Positions 26,101 to 35,613 of a stretch of 64,000 bases of DNA are shown here, piece after piece (positions within the stretch are counted from its first letter, which is position 1; the number at the start of each line of letters is the position of its first letter). The stretch spans positions 2,170,001 through 2,234,000 of the forward strand of contig NZ_CP108644.1 of the NCBI RefSeq assembly GCF_041435495.1. The letters are read 5' to 3'. Made by a program: the position numbers and the translations under genes. This DNA comes from Streptomyces sp. NBC_01116. Its GTDB lineage: Bacteria > Actinomycetota > Actinomycetes > Streptomycetales > Streptomycetaceae. The notes below the pieces were generated by a model. It worked only from the letters and a program-made list of their open reading frames with translations, made no database searches and was not told where the DNA came from.

Positions 26101-28505
26101 GCTTCGGTCCGCTGCCCGTCCTTGCCCTGCTCGATCCAGACCTGACCGGTGACGCCGAGGTCGACGGTCCGCCGCGGTCCGTCGGCCGTGCCGTTCCTCT
26201 CGACGGTGTACGGGACGGAGTCGGTGCCCTTCTCCAGGTCGATCCAGGCGAACGCGCCGTAGGCGTCCCGCCCGATGAACTCGGCGATCCGGTCGCCCGA
26301 CTTCAGCTGCCAGCCCTCGTAGTCGCCGTCGGGCCGCTGGTAGTGGACGACCGCCCGGTCGCGTTCGACGGCGACGGGCTTCGGCTTCGGCGGGGTCGCT
26401 CCGGCGGTGGTCGCGGCGAGGGCGCCGGCGGTGCGGCCGGCCCGGTCGACGACGACGGCCTTGTAGCGCAGCGGCGTGCCCGCCTTCACCGTCTCGTCGA
26501 GGTACTGGGTGACCTTGTACGGGGCATGGTCGGCCGAACCGAGCGTCTTCCACTTCCCGTTGCCGACCTGGGCGGCGAAGACGACCCGGTTGAGCTGTCC
26601 GCCGTCCACGTCGGCGGTGATCCCGACGGTGCCGGTGGCGCCGGCCGCCGGGGCCTTCAGCGCGATCGTGGGCTTGGCGGCGGGAGCGCCCACGGTCCGG
26701 TCCGCCTTCAGCACGATGCTGGAGAGGGCGGGCACGGTGACGGTGACCCGCTTGTCCTTGCCGCTGCGGACCGAGCCGGAACCGCCGTACAGCGTGCGGA
26801 AGTTCATGTCGGCCGACTCGGTGGCGAGCTGGACGTTCCGCGGGCTCGTCCCGTTGTTGGAGGCGACGAGGTACTCGCTGGGCCGCTCGGTGTCGATGCG
26901 CGAGGTGGCGTACACCGAGCCTTCCGCGAACCGCTCGATCTGGGTGCCGTCGCGCAGCGCCGGGTGGGCCCTGGTGAGCTTCGAGAGCGCGGCGATGGAG
27001 CGGTAGACGGGGTGCTGCGTGTCGTACGCGTCCGAGGCGTGCGTCCGGTCGGTGCCGAGCTGGTCGTCGTCGAGGTAGTCGGCGGTCTTCGAGGCGAAGA
27101 GCGTCTGGCGGGAGTCCTTGTCGCCGCCGGCTCCGGTGAAGCCCTGCTCGTCCCCGTAGTAGATCACCGGGTTGCCCCGGCCGAGGAACATCAGCTCGTT
27201 GGCGAGCCGGGCCCGCTTCAGCAGCTCGGCGTCGTCGGCCGTGGGGTTGTCCTGCTTGAGGAAGGTCCCGATGCGGCCCATGTCGTGGTTGCCGAGGAAG
27301 GTGACCTGCTCGTAGGCGTTGGCCTTGTCGGTGGTGTAGCGGTAGTCGTTGCCGTACACCGAGGCGAGCTTGCCGGCGGGCGCGCCCTGGGAGGCGAACT
27401 GCCGGGCCGCGTCCTGGAACGGGAAGTCCAGCGTGGAGTCCAGGCGGCCCCGGGTGACGTACGGGGAGGTCACCTCGGTGTCGGCGGAGTAGACCTCACC
27501 GAACATGAAGAAGTCGTCCCGGCCGCGCTTCGCGGCGTACGCGTCGAGCGCGGTGGCCCACTGGGTCCAGAAGTCCAGGTCGACGTGTTTGACCGTGTCG
27601 ATGCGGAAGCCGTCGATGTCGAAGTCGCGGACCCACTTCTCGTAGATCTCCTCCATGCCCTTCACGACCTCGGGACGCTCGGTCCACAGGTCGTCGAGCC
27701 CGGAGAAGTCGCCGTACTCGTTGGACTCGCCGGCCCACGTCGAGTCGCCCCGGTTGTGGTACATGGTGGGGTCGTTGAGCCAGGAGGGGACCTTCTTCCC
27801 GGCGCCGGGGGTCTTCACCGGGGTGTACGGGAAGGAGTCCTCGTCGACCTCTTCGACGCCGTCGCGGTCGTCGAAGGGGCGGCCGTCCGCGTCGAGGTAG
27901 GGGAAGGCGCCCTTCGGCTTGTAGCCGTAGGCCTTCTCGGCGTAGTCGACGGTGTCGGCGGTGTGGTTGGTGATGACGTCGAAGAAGACCTTCATGCCCT
28001 TGGCGTGGGCCTTGTCGATCAGCCGCTCCAGGTCGGCGTTGGTGCCGAAGTGCGGGTCGACCTGGGTGAAGTCGGTGATCCAGTAGCCGTGGTAACCCGC
28101 CGAGGCGTCCTTGCCGGTGCCCTGCACGGGCCGGTTCTTGAAGATCGGCGCCATCCAGATGGCGGTGGTGCCGAGGTCCTTGATGTAGTCGAGCTTCCCG
28201 GTCAGCCCCTTGAGGTCGCCGCCCTGGTAGAACCCCTTGTCGGTGGGGTCGTAGCCGTGCTCCAGCCGCGAACCGGTCAGCCCGCCACGGTCGTTGGAGG
28301 TGTCGCCGTTGGCGAACCGGTCGGGCAGCACGAAGTAGAACTGCTCGCGCGTGAGGTCGTGCCGGTCCGCCTCGCGGGCGAGCTTCGCGTCCGAGGGCGG
28401 GGCCGGCGGCCGGGGCGACGCGGCGGCGGTGGCCGCCGGGACGACGGGCAGCAGCGCCGCGCACAGGGCGGCCACCGTCCATCGTCCGAGGATGGTTCGG
28501 GACAC
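23187..28505 (-). CDS. Secreted two-module amylase/pullulanase (pullulanase-type alpha-1,6-glucosidase)
   Basis: This 1,772-residue exoenzyme has a Sec-type signal peptide (positively charged start, hydrophobic 10-22, Ala-rich cleavage region to about 30). The first GH13 module (about 50-580) has 'DVITNHTAD', nucleophile Asp303 in [10 protein letters not shown], acid Glu337 in FGEVYSAD and '[10 protein letters not shown]'. Beta-rich and two similar starch-binding-type repeats follow ([11 protein letters not shown] and [11 protein letters not shown]). The second, pullulanase module has a CBM48-like region, [17 protein letters not shown], 'DVVYNHT', Asp1376 in [10 protein letters not shown], Glu1413 in LYGEGWNFG and '[10 protein letters not shown]'. 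It should cut both alpha-1,4 and alpha-1,6 bonds of starch and pullulan. GTG 28505 has GAGGAG upstream. Confidence 0.95.
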   Translation of the reverse strand: MSRTILGRWTVAALCAALLPVVPAATAAASPRPPAPPSDAKLAREADRHDLTREQFYFVLPDRFANGDTSNDRGGLTGSRLEHGYDPTDKGFYQGGDLKGLTGKLDYIKDLGTTAIWMAPIFKNRPVQGTGKDASAGYHGYWITDFTQVDPHFGTNADLERLIDKAHAKGMKVFFDVITNHTADTVDYAEKAYGYKPKGAFPYLDADGRPFDDRDGVEEVDEDSFPYTPVKTPGAGKKVPSWLNDPTMYHNRGDSTWAGESNEYGDFSGLDDLWTERPEVVKGMEEIYEKWVRDFDIDGFRIDTVKHVDLDFWTQWATALDAYAAKRGRDDFFMFGEVYSADTEVTSPYVTRGRLDSTLDFPFQDAARQFASQGAPAGKLASVYGNDYRYTTDKANAYEQVTFLGNHDMGRIGTFLKQDNPTADDAELLKRARLANELMFLGRGNPVIYYGDEQGFTGAGGDKDSRQTLFASKTADYLDDDQLGTDRTHASDAYDTQHPVYRSIAALSKLTRAHPALRDGTQIERFAEGSVYATSRIDTERPSEYLVASNNGTSPRNVQLATESADMNFRTLYGGSGSVRSGKDKRVTVTVPALSSIVLKADRTVGAPAAKPTIALKAPAAGATGTVGITADVDGGQLNRVVFAAQVGNGKWKTLGSADHAPYKVTQYLDETVKAGTPLRYKAVVVDRAGRTAGALAATTAGATPPKPKPVAVERDRAVVHYQRPDGDYEGWQLKSGDRIAEFIGRDAYGAFAWIDLEKGTDSVPYTVERNGTADGPRRTVDLGVTGQVWIEQGKDGQRTEAPEAPPQDTTKAVLNYHRPDGNYDGWGLHTWTGAKEPTDWAKPLAPVRKDAYGVTFEVPLVEGATSLGYILHKGDEKDLPSDQSLDLATYGHEVWMLGGKPGYLLPQTGGGAAPDLSKAEAQWIDADTVVWKVKATDATSQQLVYAPEGGISVVDGALSDEGRWLRLTQSALSDAQKAKYPHLTDYPAFTVDARDRDRVRESLRGQLVATQRAANGALLAATGVQTAGILDDLYGKKAASADLGPVFRKGTPTLSVWAPTARTVSLELDGRTHPMKRDDRTGVWSVTGKKSWRGKPYRYAVTVWAPTVQKLVTNKVTDPYSTALTADSARSLVVDLTDPELAPRGWSALRKPAATPLRDAQIQELHVRDFSVTDRTARHPGEYLAFTDTRSKGMKHLEKLADSGTSYVHLLPVFDIGTIPEKKKDQQKPACDLSVYAPDSEEQQACVSKAAAKDGFNWGYDPLHYTVPEGSYASDPDGTERTVEFRQMVQGLNRAGLRTVMDVVYNHTVASGQDDKSVLDRIVPGYYQRLLEDGSVATSTCCANTAPENTMMGKLVVDSIVTWAKEYKVDGFRFDLMGHHPKDNILEVRKALDRLTLAEDGVDGKKIILYGEGWNFGEIADDARFVQATQKNMAGTGIATFSDRARDAVRGGGPFDEDPGVQGFATGLYTDPNSSPANGTRAEQKARLLHYQDLIKVGLTGNLADYTFTDTSGRTVKGSEVDYNGAPAGYAAAPGDALAYSDAHDNEPLFDTLAFKLPASTTAAERARAQVVAMAASVLSQGPSLSQAGTDLLRSKSLDRNSYDSGDWFNALHWDCRDGNGFGRGLPPAADNRDKWAYAKPLLAATGTIAPKCAQIDGASAAYRDLLTIRSTQKEFSLRTAGQVQSALSFPLSGTAETPGVITMRLGDLVVVLNATPAPADQRLAAPAGKTYALHPVQAKGADSTVKRARYDAKSAVFTVPGRTAAVFTLR

Positions 28506-28556
28506 GGAGGGTGCTCCTCAGGGCTTGATCGGTCGGTCGAACGGTGGGTCGGGCGA

Positions 28557-28620
28557 TGGGACGAGCGGTCGGCCGAAGTGGGACGAGCGGTCGGCCGAAG
28601 TGGGACGAGCGGTCGGCCGA
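28557..28620. repeat. 22-bp tandem repeat between amylase and pullulanase genes
   Basis: Two exact copies of a 22-bp unit (TGGGACGAGCGGTCGGCCGA plus AG; 28557-28578, 28579-28600) and a 20-base third copy (28601-28620) lie in the gap downstream of the amylase gene and just upstream of the pullulanase start. Degenerate half-copies precede them (around 28528-28556). They may affect transcription into the pullulanase gene or may only be slippage products. Confidence 0.8.
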
Positions 28621-28673
28621 GCGGTGGGGAAGCGGGCCGGTGGCGGTGCCACCGGCCCGCTGGGGTCGAGGGG

Positions 28674-30404
28674 TCAGCCGCGCCAGACGTCGGCGGTCAG
28701 CGTGACCTTCCCGGAGGCCGGGACGGTGGCGGTGCGGTTGGCGCCGCTCTCCCAGATGACGTTGCCACCGGCGTCCTTGCGGACGTACTTGTAGGCGAAC
28801 GTGGTCCCGGCGGGCAGGTTCACGTCCAGCTTCCAGACGGGGTACGCCGCCGGGTCGAGCTTCGGCGCGCTCGCCGGGTTCCAGTTGCCGAGGGCGGCCT
28901 GGTCGCCGGTGACGTGGATGTTCTGGCCGAGCTGGGTGGTGGCGTTGACGCCGAAGGAGGCGCCGGAGGTGCCGTTGCCGGGACCCGGGTCGGGGTTCGT
29001 GCCGCCGCCCCCGCATGTCCGGGCGCCGGTGTGCAGGGCGACGGCGGTGCCGGCCGCGACGGTGGCGGTGAACTGGCCGGAGCCGTTGACGCTGACGCCC
29101 CTGCCCGACTGGACGTCGCAGTAGTCGCCGGCGGGCAGCGAGGTCTGGAAGGTCCGGTTCAGTGCGGAGCCCTCGTGGTTGATGGCGACGTACGCCTTGT
29201 TCCCCCGGCCGAAGGCGATCTGGTCGCCCCCGTTGTCCCACCAGTTGGTGACTCCCTGGCCGCGTGCGGTGTTGCGGAAGCCGACCATGGAGGAGATCTC
29301 GCGCCAGGCGTGCTGGCACTTCCAGCCGTCGCTGTAGCAGGCGTTCACCTGGCCGCCGTTCGGCGGTCCGGCGTCGTGGTCGCTGAACTCGTAGCCGGAG
29401 TGGACGTCCGGGGAGCCGTAGGGATACGCCAGCATGAAGACACCGGCCAGGGTGTAGGCGGAACCGTACCTGTAGTTGAGGGTGTCGCCGCCGCGCTCGG
29501 TGTCGTGGTTGTCGACGAAGACGGCGGACTTGCCGGACTCCATGAAGCCCCAGCCCTCGCCGAAGTTCTTCAGGTGGGCGAGGCTCTCGTTGAGGAAGAC
29601 CTGCTTGAGGCTCCGCCCGTACCGGAACTCCTGAACGTCTCCGCTGCCCAGGTACTCGGAGGGCGAGACGGCCTCGCCGGCCCCGAAGATCGCCTCGTGC
29701 TTCCAGTAGACGTTCGGGTTGGTCAGCCGGGACTTGATGTTGGCGAGGTCGCCGGCGGGCATGTGCTTGGCGGCGTCGATCCGGAAGCCGTCGACGCCGA
29801 GCGAGAGCAGGTCGTTGAGGTAGCCGGCGATCCTGCCGCGTACGTAGTCCTCGCCGGTGTCCAGGTCGGCGAGGCCGACCAGCTCGCAGTTCTGGACGTT
29901 GCCCCGGTCGTTGTAGTTGGTGATCGGGGACCGGCAGTCGTCGAGGTCGCTGCCCGAATAGAGGCCCGGGTAGTCGTACTTGGTGTAGGCGGAGCCTCCG
30001 GTGCCGGTGCCGCTGCCCGCCGACATGTGGTTGATGACCGAGTCGGCGATGACCTTGACCCCGGCCGAGTGACACGTGTTGACCATGGCGGAGAAGGCGG
30101 CCCGGTCGCCCAGCCGCCCGGCGATCCGGTAGCTGACCGGCTGGTAGGACGTCCACCACTGGCCGCCCTGGATGTGCTCCTGGGGCGGCGAGACCTGGAC
30201 GTAGCCGTAGCCCGCCGGACCGAGGGTGTCCGTGCAGGCCTTGGCTATGGAGGCGAACTTCCACTCGAACATCACGGCGGTGACGTCCTTGTCGCCCGGA
30301 GCGGCGGCCTGTGCGGTGCCGGCGGCGCCGAATCCGGTGGGGACGACGAGGGCGGCGGCGCCGGCCACGAGTGCGAGCGCGGCAGACAGGGATCTGCGTG
30401 CCAT
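28674..30404 (-). CDS. Secreted alpha-amylase with C-terminal starch-binding domain (GH13 + CBM20)
   Basis: This is a 576-residue exoenzyme with a signal peptide ([20 protein letters not shown], cleavage near the AQA-A region at about 32-34). The catalytic GH13 barrel shows ADSVINHMS, the nucleophile Asp210 in [10 protein letters not shown], the acid Glu in '[13 protein letters not shown]' and '[11 protein letters not shown]'. A Gly/Pro linker (about 465-480) leads to a CBM20 of about 100 residues ([19 protein letters not shown]...). It attacks starch outside the cell and supplies maltodextrins to MalEFG. AGGAGGAAAGAC before the ATG is an excellent ribosome site. CTTGC motifs lie upstream, and it precedes the pullulanase gene in the same direction. 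Confidence 0.96.
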   Translation of the reverse strand: MARRSLSAALALVAGAAALVVPTGFGAAGTAQAAAPGDKDVTAVMFEWKFASIAKACTDTLGPAGYGYVQVSPPQEHIQGGQWWTSYQPVSYRIAGRLGDRAAFSAMVNTCHSAGVKVIADSVINHMSAGSGTGTGGSAYTKYDYPGLYSGSDLDDCRSPITNYNDRGNVQNCELVGLADLDTGEDYVRGRIAGYLNDLLSLGVDGFRIDAAKHMPAGDLANIKSRLTNPNVYWKHEAIFGAGEAVSPSEYLGSGDVQEFRYGRSLKQVFLNESLAHLKNFGEGWGFMESGKSAVFVDNHDTERGGDTLNYRYGSAYTLAGVFMLAYPYGSPDVHSGYEFSDHDAGPPNGGQVNACYSDGWKCQHAWREISSMVGFRNTARGQGVTNWWDNGGDQIAFGRGNKAYVAINHEGSALNRTFQTSLPAGDYCDVQSGRGVSVNGSGQFTATVAAGTAVALHTGARTCGGGGTNPDPGPGNGTSGASFGVNATTQLGQNIHVTGDQAALGNWNPASAPKLDPAAYPVWKLDVNLPAGTTFAYKYVRKDAGGNVIWESGANRTATVPASGKVTLTADVWRG

Positions 30405-30490
30405 GTCTTTCCTCCTGCGGGTGGGGGAAACGCGGGTGACGGTGCAGCCTCAGTCGGCAACGCGCCGTGCCCTCAAGGCTCCTGAAGGTT

Positions 30491-30654
30491 CTTGCTGCAA
30501 GAATGCAAACCTTGCCGCGGAGCAGACCGTACGAGCCCTCCCGCCACCGGTCAACCCTTTGGACATCCCCCGCTCACATCCGTGAAACAGCGGAGTTTTC
30601 TTCCCGACTCCCTGGCGATTTATCGCTGCAAGGTCTTTCGCAAGATATTGCGGG
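30491..30654 (-). promoter_or_regulatory. Candidate MalR/Reg1-type operators upstream of the amylase gene
   Basis: The amylase upstream region carries CTTGCTGCAAG (30491-30501) close to CCTTGC (30510-30515). Further upstream, on the minus strand, direct CTTGC repeats lie within 30626-30654 (TCTTGCGAAAGACCTTGCAG). The same CTTGC/GCAAG words occur in the malE-malR gap at 36968 and 37135. In Streptomyces, the LacI-family regulator MalR/Reg1 is known to repress both amylase and mal genes; assigning these motifs to it is inference. Confidence 0.55.
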
Positions 30655-30758
30655 CCTGTTACGTTTCATCCCGACTCCGGTCCGGTCGGCCGGGGGTTCC
30701 GGCACCGCTTCACGTCGTCGGACCCCACGCGCCCGGCCGGCCGGGCCGGTCACGGCAA

Positions 30759-30822
30759 GAGAGGCACCCGGAGTCGCACAACTCCCCGCCGGCCCTTCCT
30801 GGGCCGACTCCTGGTGCCTCTC
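30759..30822 (-). terminator. Long-stem terminator of the malEFG-agl-lacI operon
   Basis: GAGAGGCACCCGGAGTCG (30759-30776) pairs with 30805-30822 at 17 of 18 positions around a 28-base spacer. It lies directly after the stop (30865) of the last gene of the mal operon and before the amylase promoter region. Confidence 0.7.
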
Positions 30823-30864
30823 CTGTACGTGCCCACTGCCCACGAGCCCGCTGCCGCTTCGCGG

Positions 30865-31911
30865 TCAGCCGTTGCGTACCGCCGCCGTCGAGCCCCGTAC
30901 GACCAGCTCCGGCTGGAAGACGTACTCGGTGCGCTGCACCGGGCTGCCCCCGATCTCCTCCAGCAGCGCGCCCACGGCGGCCGCCGCCATCGCCTGCACG
31001 GGCTGGCGCACCGTGGTCAGCGGCGGGTCGGTGAACGCGATGAGCTGGGAGTCGTCGAAGCCGACGACCGAGACGTCACGGGGCACCTCCAGGCCCCTCC
31101 CCCGGGCGGCCCGGACCACGCCGAGGGCCATCAGGTCGCTGCCGCAGACGATGCCCGTGCAGCCCGCGTCCAGCAGGGCGCCCGCCGCCACCTGGCCGCC
31201 CTCCACGCTGAACAGCGTGGAGCAGACGAGCGGTTCGGCCTCCGACCGGTCCATGCCGAGCACCGAGACGGCCGCCTCCACGAACCCGTCGCGCTTGCGG
31301 CGGGAGGGGACGTAGCGCTGCGGGCCTATGGCCAGGCCGATCCGGCGGTGGCCGAGGTCGGCGAGATGTCCCAGGGCCATCCGTACGGCGGCGTTGTCGT
31401 CGGGCGAGACGAACGGGGCGCTGATGCGCTCGTTGTAGCCGTTGATCAGGACGAACGGCACGCCGCGCTCGGTGAGCGCGGCGTACCGGCCCGGGTCGGC
31501 GGAGGTGTCCGCGTGCAGCCCGGAGAGGAAGACGATGCCGCCGACGCCGCGCTCCACGAGCTGCTCGACGAGTTCGTCCTCCGTCGCACCGCCCGGCAGT
31601 TGGGTGCAGAGCACGGGGGTGTAGCCGTGCCCGGCCAGCACCTGTTCGACGGACTGCGCGAACGCCGGGAAGATCGGGTTGGTGAGTTCGGGCGTCACCA
31701 GGCCGATCAGCCCGGCGCTGCGCTGCCGCAGCCGTACGGGCCGCTCGTAGCCCAGGATGTCGAGCGCCGCGAGCACCCGCTGACGCGTGGAGTCCGCGAC
31801 GCCCTGCTTCCCGTTCAGGACCCGGCTGACCGTCGCCTCGCTGACCGCCGCCTGTCCGGCGATGTCGGAGAGGCGGGGCGCCGCCGTGGTCCTGGGCGCG
31901 GGCAGTGTCAC
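30865..31911 (-). CDS. LacI family regulator, second MalR-like paralogue
   Basis: This is a 348-residue repressor. The N-terminal LacI helix-turn-helix is PRLSDIAGQAAVSEATVSRV then LNGKQGV, with the hinge around 'LAALDILGYERPVRL'. A periplasmic-binding-type sugar-sensing core ends 'TTVRQPVQAMAAAAV...ELVVRGSTA'. It is a very close paralogue of the MalR encoded at 37232 over the whole length. The start chosen, GTG 31911, overlaps the alpha-glucosidase stop (GTGA), so it is the last cistron of the mal operon; GTG 31920 is an alternative. It probably responds to maltodextrins or the products of the glucosidase and may share MalR operators. Confidence 0.92.
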   Translation of the reverse strand: MTLPAPRTTAAPRLSDIAGQAAVSEATVSRVLNGKQGVADSTRQRVLAALDILGYERPVRLRQRSAGLIGLVTPELTNPIFPAFAQSVEQVLAGHGYTPVLCTQLPGGATEDELVEQLVERGVGGIVFLSGLHADTSADPGRYAALTERGVPFVLINGYNERISAPFVSPDDNAAVRMALGHLADLGHRRIGLAIGPQRYVPSRRKRDGFVEAAVSVLGMDRSEAEPLVCSTLFSVEGGQVAAGALLDAGCTGIVCGSDLMALGVVRAARGRGLEVPRDVSVVGFDDSQLIAFTDPPLTTVRQPVQAMAAAAVGALLEEIGGSPVQRTEYVFQPELVVRGSTAAVRNG

Positions 31912-33584
31912 ACCGTCCACCACACCGTGGTGTCGGCGGGCAGCTCGGCCTCGGCGCCGTCCACGGTGACCGGGGAGCTGGCGAGCAGCACCTGGCCGCG
32001 GGCGGCGATGCGGACGGGGGCGCCGGTGGTGTTGACGGTGCAGACGAAGCCGGGGCGGGCGAGGACGAGGACGCCCTCGGGGCCGTCCAGCCACTCGACG
32101 TCCGTACCCGCGCCGAGGCCCGGGTGCTCCCGGCGGGCGGCGATGGCGGCCCGGTACAGCTCCAGGGTGGAGCCCTCCACACCGGTCTGCGCCTCGACGG
32201 ACAGCTCGCCCCAGCCGGCGGGCTGCGGGAGCCAGCTGCCGCCCTCGCCGAAGCCGTACGAACCGCCCTCGCGGGTCCACGGGATCGGGACGCGGCAGCC
32301 GTCGCGGAAGCCGTCCTGGCCCTCGGCGCGGAAGAACGAGGGGTCCTGGCGGGCCTCGTCGGGCAGGTCGGTGACGTCGGGCAGGCCGAGCTCCTCGCCC
32401 TGGTAGACGTAGGCGGAGCCGGGCAGGGCGAGCATCAGCAGGGAGGCGGCGCGGGCCCGGCGCAGGCCCAGCTCGCGGTCGCCGGGGGTGCGGATCTGGG
32501 TGCCGAGGCCCGCCGGGTTGGCGAAGCGGGTGGCGTGCCGGGTGACGTCGTGGTTGGAGAGCACCCAGGTGGTGGGCGCGCCGACCGGGCGCATCGCGGC
32601 GAGCGAGGAGTCGATGACCCGGCGCAGCTCGGCGGCGTCCCAGGCGGTGGCCAGGTACTGGAAGTTGAACGCCTGGTGCATCTCGTCGGGGCGCACGTAG
32701 TTGGCGGTGCGCTCGACGGTCGGGGTCCAGGCCTCGGCGACGGCGATCCTCTCGCCCGGGTACTCGTCGAGGATGGTGCGCCAGCTGCGGTAGATCGCGT
32801 GCACGCCGTCCTGGTCGAAGAACGGCATGACGTCGTTGCCGAGCAGCTTGAGCTGGTCGTGGGAGCCGAGGTCGGGCAGCCCCTCCGCCTTGACGAGGCC
32901 GTGGGCGACGTCGACCCGGAAGCCGTCGACGCCCATGTCGAGCCAGAAGCGCAGGATGGAGCGGAACTCGTCGGCGACGGCCGGGTGCTCCCAGTTGAAG
33001 TCGGGCTGCTCGGGGGCGAAGAGGTGGAGGTACCAGTCGCCGGGGGTGCCGTCCGGGTTCGCCGTGCGGGTCCAGGCGGGGCCGCCGAAGATGGACTCCC
33101 AGTCGTTGGGCGGGAGTTCGCCGTCGGCGCCCTTTCCGGGGCGGAAGTGGTAGCGCTCGCGCAGGGCGGAGCCGGGGCCCTCGGCGAGGGCGCGCTTGAA
33201 CCACTCGTGCTGGTCGGAGGAGTGGTTGGGGACCAGGTCGACGATGACGCGCAGGTCCAGGCCGTGCGCCTCGCGGATCAGCGCGTCGGCGTCCAGCAGG
33301 GTGCCGAACATCGGGTCGATGGCCCGGTAGTCGGCGACGTCGTAGCCCGCGTCGGCCTGCGGGGAGGCGTAGAAGGGGCTGAGCCAGACCGCGTCGACGC
33401 CCAGGTCCTTCAGGTGGGGCAGGCGGGCGGTGACGCCGGCGAGGTCGCCCATGCCGTCGCCGTTGCCGTCGGCGAAGCTCCGCGGATAGACCTGGTAGAT
33501 CACCGCGTCCTGCCACCAGCCGGTGCGGTGGCCCGGGGCGTCGTCGGACGTGCCGGTGGAGGGGGCAGCGAGGTGCTGGGTCAT
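31908..33584 (-). CDS. aglA: Intracellular alpha-glucosidase (GH13)
   Basis: This is a 558-residue cytoplasmic GH13 enzyme with no signal peptide. It hydrolyses maltose and short maltodextrins brought in by MalEFG. Visible motifs: WWQDAVIYQVYPRSFADGNG (family start), DLVPNHSSDQHEWF, nucleophile Asp in GVDGFRVDVAHGL, acid Glu in 'IAVAEAWTP', and the transition-state His-Asp in 'VLSNHDVTRH'. It lies 115 bases after malG, and its stop overlaps the start of a LacI gene, so it belongs to the mal operon. AGGGACGAC precedes the ATG. The name follows the corresponding position in other Streptomyces mal operons. Confidence 0.93.
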   Translation of the reverse strand: MTQHLAAPSTGTSDDAPGHRTGWWQDAVIYQVYPRSFADGNGDGMGDLAGVTARLPHLKDLGVDAVWLSPFYASPQADAGYDVADYRAIDPMFGTLLDADALIREAHGLDLRVIVDLVPNHSSDQHEWFKRALAEGPGSALRERYHFRPGKGADGELPPNDWESIFGGPAWTRTANPDGTPGDWYLHLFAPEQPDFNWEHPAVADEFRSILRFWLDMGVDGFRVDVAHGLVKAEGLPDLGSHDQLKLLGNDVMPFFDQDGVHAIYRSWRTILDEYPGERIAVAEAWTPTVERTANYVRPDEMHQAFNFQYLATAWDAAELRRVIDSSLAAMRPVGAPTTWVLSNHDVTRHATRFANPAGLGTQIRTPGDRELGLRRARAASLLMLALPGSAYVYQGEELGLPDVTDLPDEARQDPSFFRAEGQDGFRDGCRVPIPWTREGGSYGFGEGGSWLPQPAGWGELSVEAQTGVEGSTLELYRAAIAARREHPGLGAGTDVEWLDGPEGVLVLARPGFVCTVNTTGAPVRIAARGQVLLASSPVTVDGAEAELPADTTVWWTV

Positions 33585-33699
33585 GTCGTCCCTGGGGTGT
33601 CTGGGTGGGGAGCGGCGCCGGGACCGGGTCCGGGGTTTCCGGCGCCGCCGTGACGGGTGCGGTGGTGCGTGCGGGTGCTGGTGCGGGTGGCCAGGGGGG

Positions 33700-34578
33700 T
33701 CAGCCCTTGACGGCTCCGGCGGACATGCCGGTGACCAGGTGCTTCTGGGCGAAGAGGAACACCAGGGCGGCCGGGATGGCGATGAGCACGGAGGCCGCGG
33801 TCATGGGGCCCCACTGGGCTCCGTACTGGTTGACGAACTTCTGGAGTCCGCCGGCCAGCGTGAGGTTCTCGTCGCCGACCAGGAAGGCGGAGGCGTACGC
33901 CACTTCGCCCCAGGCGGTGATGAAGGAGTAGAACGCGGTGACCGCGAGGCCCGGCTTGGCCAGCGGCAGGATCAGCCGGAAGAAGGTGCCGAACGGGGTG
34001 AGGCCGTCGACCTCGCCCGACTCGTCGATCTCGCGCGGGATGGTGTCGAAGAAGCCCTTCATCATCCAGGCGCAGAACGGCACCGAGATGGTGAGGTAGG
34101 TGATGACGAGTCCGGCGGGCTGGTTGAGCAGTCCGAGGCTCGACATGATGTTGTAGATCGGCACGATGAGGACGGCGACCGGGAACATCTGGGTGATCAG
34201 CAGCGTCCACATCAGCCCGCGCTTGCCGGGGAAGCGGAAGCGGCTCACCGCGTATCCGGTGGTGGCGGCGACGAAGACGCCGATCACGGTGGAGAGCGCG
34301 GAGATGATCACGGAGTTGGCGAACCAGTTGAGGAACTCCGTGTCGCGGATCAGGTTCGTGTAGTTGACGAACGTCGTCTCGCGGAAGAAGTCCGTGGTGG
34401 TCGCGAACTTGGCGGGCTTGAGCGAGGTCAGCAGGACCCAGAGCACCGGGAAGACCGCGATCACCGAGGCGGTGATCAGGGTGAGGTGCAGGGCGACGGA
34501 GGCGAGCGGGGAGCGCTCGCCGCGCAGCCGGACCTTGGGCACGGTGTGCCGGGCGGGGGTGTCGGTCGCGGTGGTCAC
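33700..34578 (-). CDS. malG: Maltose/maltodextrin ABC transporter permease MalG
   Basis: This is a 292-residue integral membrane permease with about six helices. The EAA loop is visible: EIDESGEVDGLTPFGTFFRL then ILPLAKPGL. The end 'AQKHLVTGMSAGAVKG' is the usual MalG-type C-terminus. GTG 34578 overlaps the malF stop (GTGA) with GGGAG 7 bases upstream, so the two are translationally coupled. It pairs with MalF to form the channel. No ATPase gene is present in this operon; Streptomyces sugar importers of this class commonly share a distant MsiK-type ATPase (known for the family). Confidence 0.95.
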   Translation of the reverse strand: MTTATDTPARHTVPKVRLRGERSPLASVALHLTLITASVIAVFPVLWVLLTSLKPAKFATTTDFFRETTFVNYTNLIRDTEFLNWFANSVIISALSTVIGVFVAATTGYAVSRFRFPGKRGLMWTLLITQMFPVAVLIVPIYNIMSSLGLLNQPAGLVITYLTISVPFCAWMMKGFFDTIPREIDESGEVDGLTPFGTFFRLILPLAKPGLAVTAFYSFITAWGEVAYASAFLVGDENLTLAGGLQKFVNQYGAQWGPMTAASVLIAIPAALVFLFAQKHLVTGMSAGAVKG

Positions 34579-35594
34579 CAGTTGTCTCCCTGGGAGCGCA
34601 GGACCCGCCGGTAGACGACGGCGAAGAGCATCAGGAGTACGAGGATCAGCACGCCCCAGGTGGAGGACTGCGCGTAGTCGCGCGGGCTGATCTCGAAGGA
34701 GAACTTGTACGCCTGGGTCACGAGGATCTGGGTGGCCTCGCCGGGTCCGCCGCGGGTCAGCAGGAAGATCACCGGGAACATGTTGAAGGTCCAGATGGTG
34801 GAGAGCAGGACCACCGTGGTGGAGACCGGGCGCAGTCCGGGCAGCGTGATGTGGCGGAAGCGCTGCCAGGCGGTGGCGCCGTCCATCTCGGCCGCCTCGT
34901 ACTGCTCGGAGGGGATGGACTGGAGTCCGCCGAGGAGGGCGACCATCATGAACGGGATGCCGAGCCAGACGTTGACGGCGATGACCGCGAACTTGGCCCA
35001 GGTCGGGTCGTTCAGCCACGGCACGGCGTCGATGCCGGCGCCGCCGAGGACCTTGTTGAGCAGACCGCGCTCCTCGTTGTAGAGGAAGCGCCAGGCGAAG
35101 ACGGAGACGAAGCCGGGGATGGCCCAGGGCAGGATGAGGGCCATGCGGTAGGCGGAGCGTCCGGCGATGCGGCGGTTGAGGATGTTCGCCAGGGCCATGC
35201 CGAGGACGAACGTGACGCTCACGCAGGAGACGGTCCACACCAGCGTCCAGCCGAGCGTGCCGAGGAACTGCGAGCCGGTCAGCGCGTCGATGTAGTTGTC
35301 CGCGCCGACGAACTCGTAGGTGGCGGGGATCTCGTTGACGCCGATGGAGCGGGCGACGTTGCGCTCGTCGGCGTCGGTCATCGAGAGGTAGATGCCGCGG
35401 ACCAGCGGATAGCCGATGATCACGCCGATCACGACGACGACCGGGGCGACCATGGCCCAGGCGTACCAGTGGACCGACAGCGCCCGCCTCAGACGGCCGG
35501 GCTTCGGTGGTGGGGTGCCAGTACCGCGGCTCCGGCCGCGGGCGACGTCCTCGCCCGCGGCCTTCACCACCGACTGGCTGGTGTGGACAGCCAT
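34575..35594 (-). CDS. malF: Maltose/maltodextrin ABC transporter permease MalF
   Basis: This is a 339-residue membrane permease. An N-terminal cytoplasmic stretch (1-35) is followed by a first helix (AMVAPVVVVIGVIIGYPLV), an external loop, and five more helices. The EAA loop reads 'EQYEAAEMDGATAWQRFRHI...LPGL'. It lies 19 bases after malE and overlaps malG by 4 bases. It works with MalG and the lipoprotein MalE to import maltodextrins. ATG 35594 (MAVHTSQSVVKAAGEDV) is the first in-frame start after malE. Confidence 0.95.
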   Translation of the reverse strand: MAVHTSQSVVKAAGEDVARGRSRGTGTPPPKPGRLRRALSVHWYAWAMVAPVVVVIGVIIGYPLVRGIYLSMTDADERNVARSIGVNEIPATYEFVGADNYIDALTGSQFLGTLGWTLVWTVSCVSVTFVLGMALANILNRRIAGRSAYRMALILPWAIPGFVSVFAWRFLYNEERGLLNKVLGGAGIDAVPWLNDPTWAKFAVIAVNVWLGIPFMMVALLGGLQSIPSEQYEAAEMDGATAWQRFRHITLPGLRPVSTTVVLLSTIWTFNMFPVIFLLTRGGPGEATQILVTQAYKFSFEISPRDYAQSSTWGVLILVLLMLFAVVYRRVLRSQGDNW

Positions 35595-35613
35595 CAGTCG
35601 GCCAACCTTCCTG

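Noticed and set aside
23871..30485. A 2,200-codon open reading frame on the plus strand
   Set aside because: It is the antisense shadow of the pullulanase and amylase genes; the translation is Val/Gly/Asp-rich without domain motifs, while the minus strand shows clear GH13 signatures.
30865..33516. An 883-codon frame joining the LacI gene to sequence inside the alpha-glucosidase
   Set aside because: The upstream part is an Arg/Pro-rich shifted frame of the glucosidase; the LacI HTH begins just after GTG 31911.
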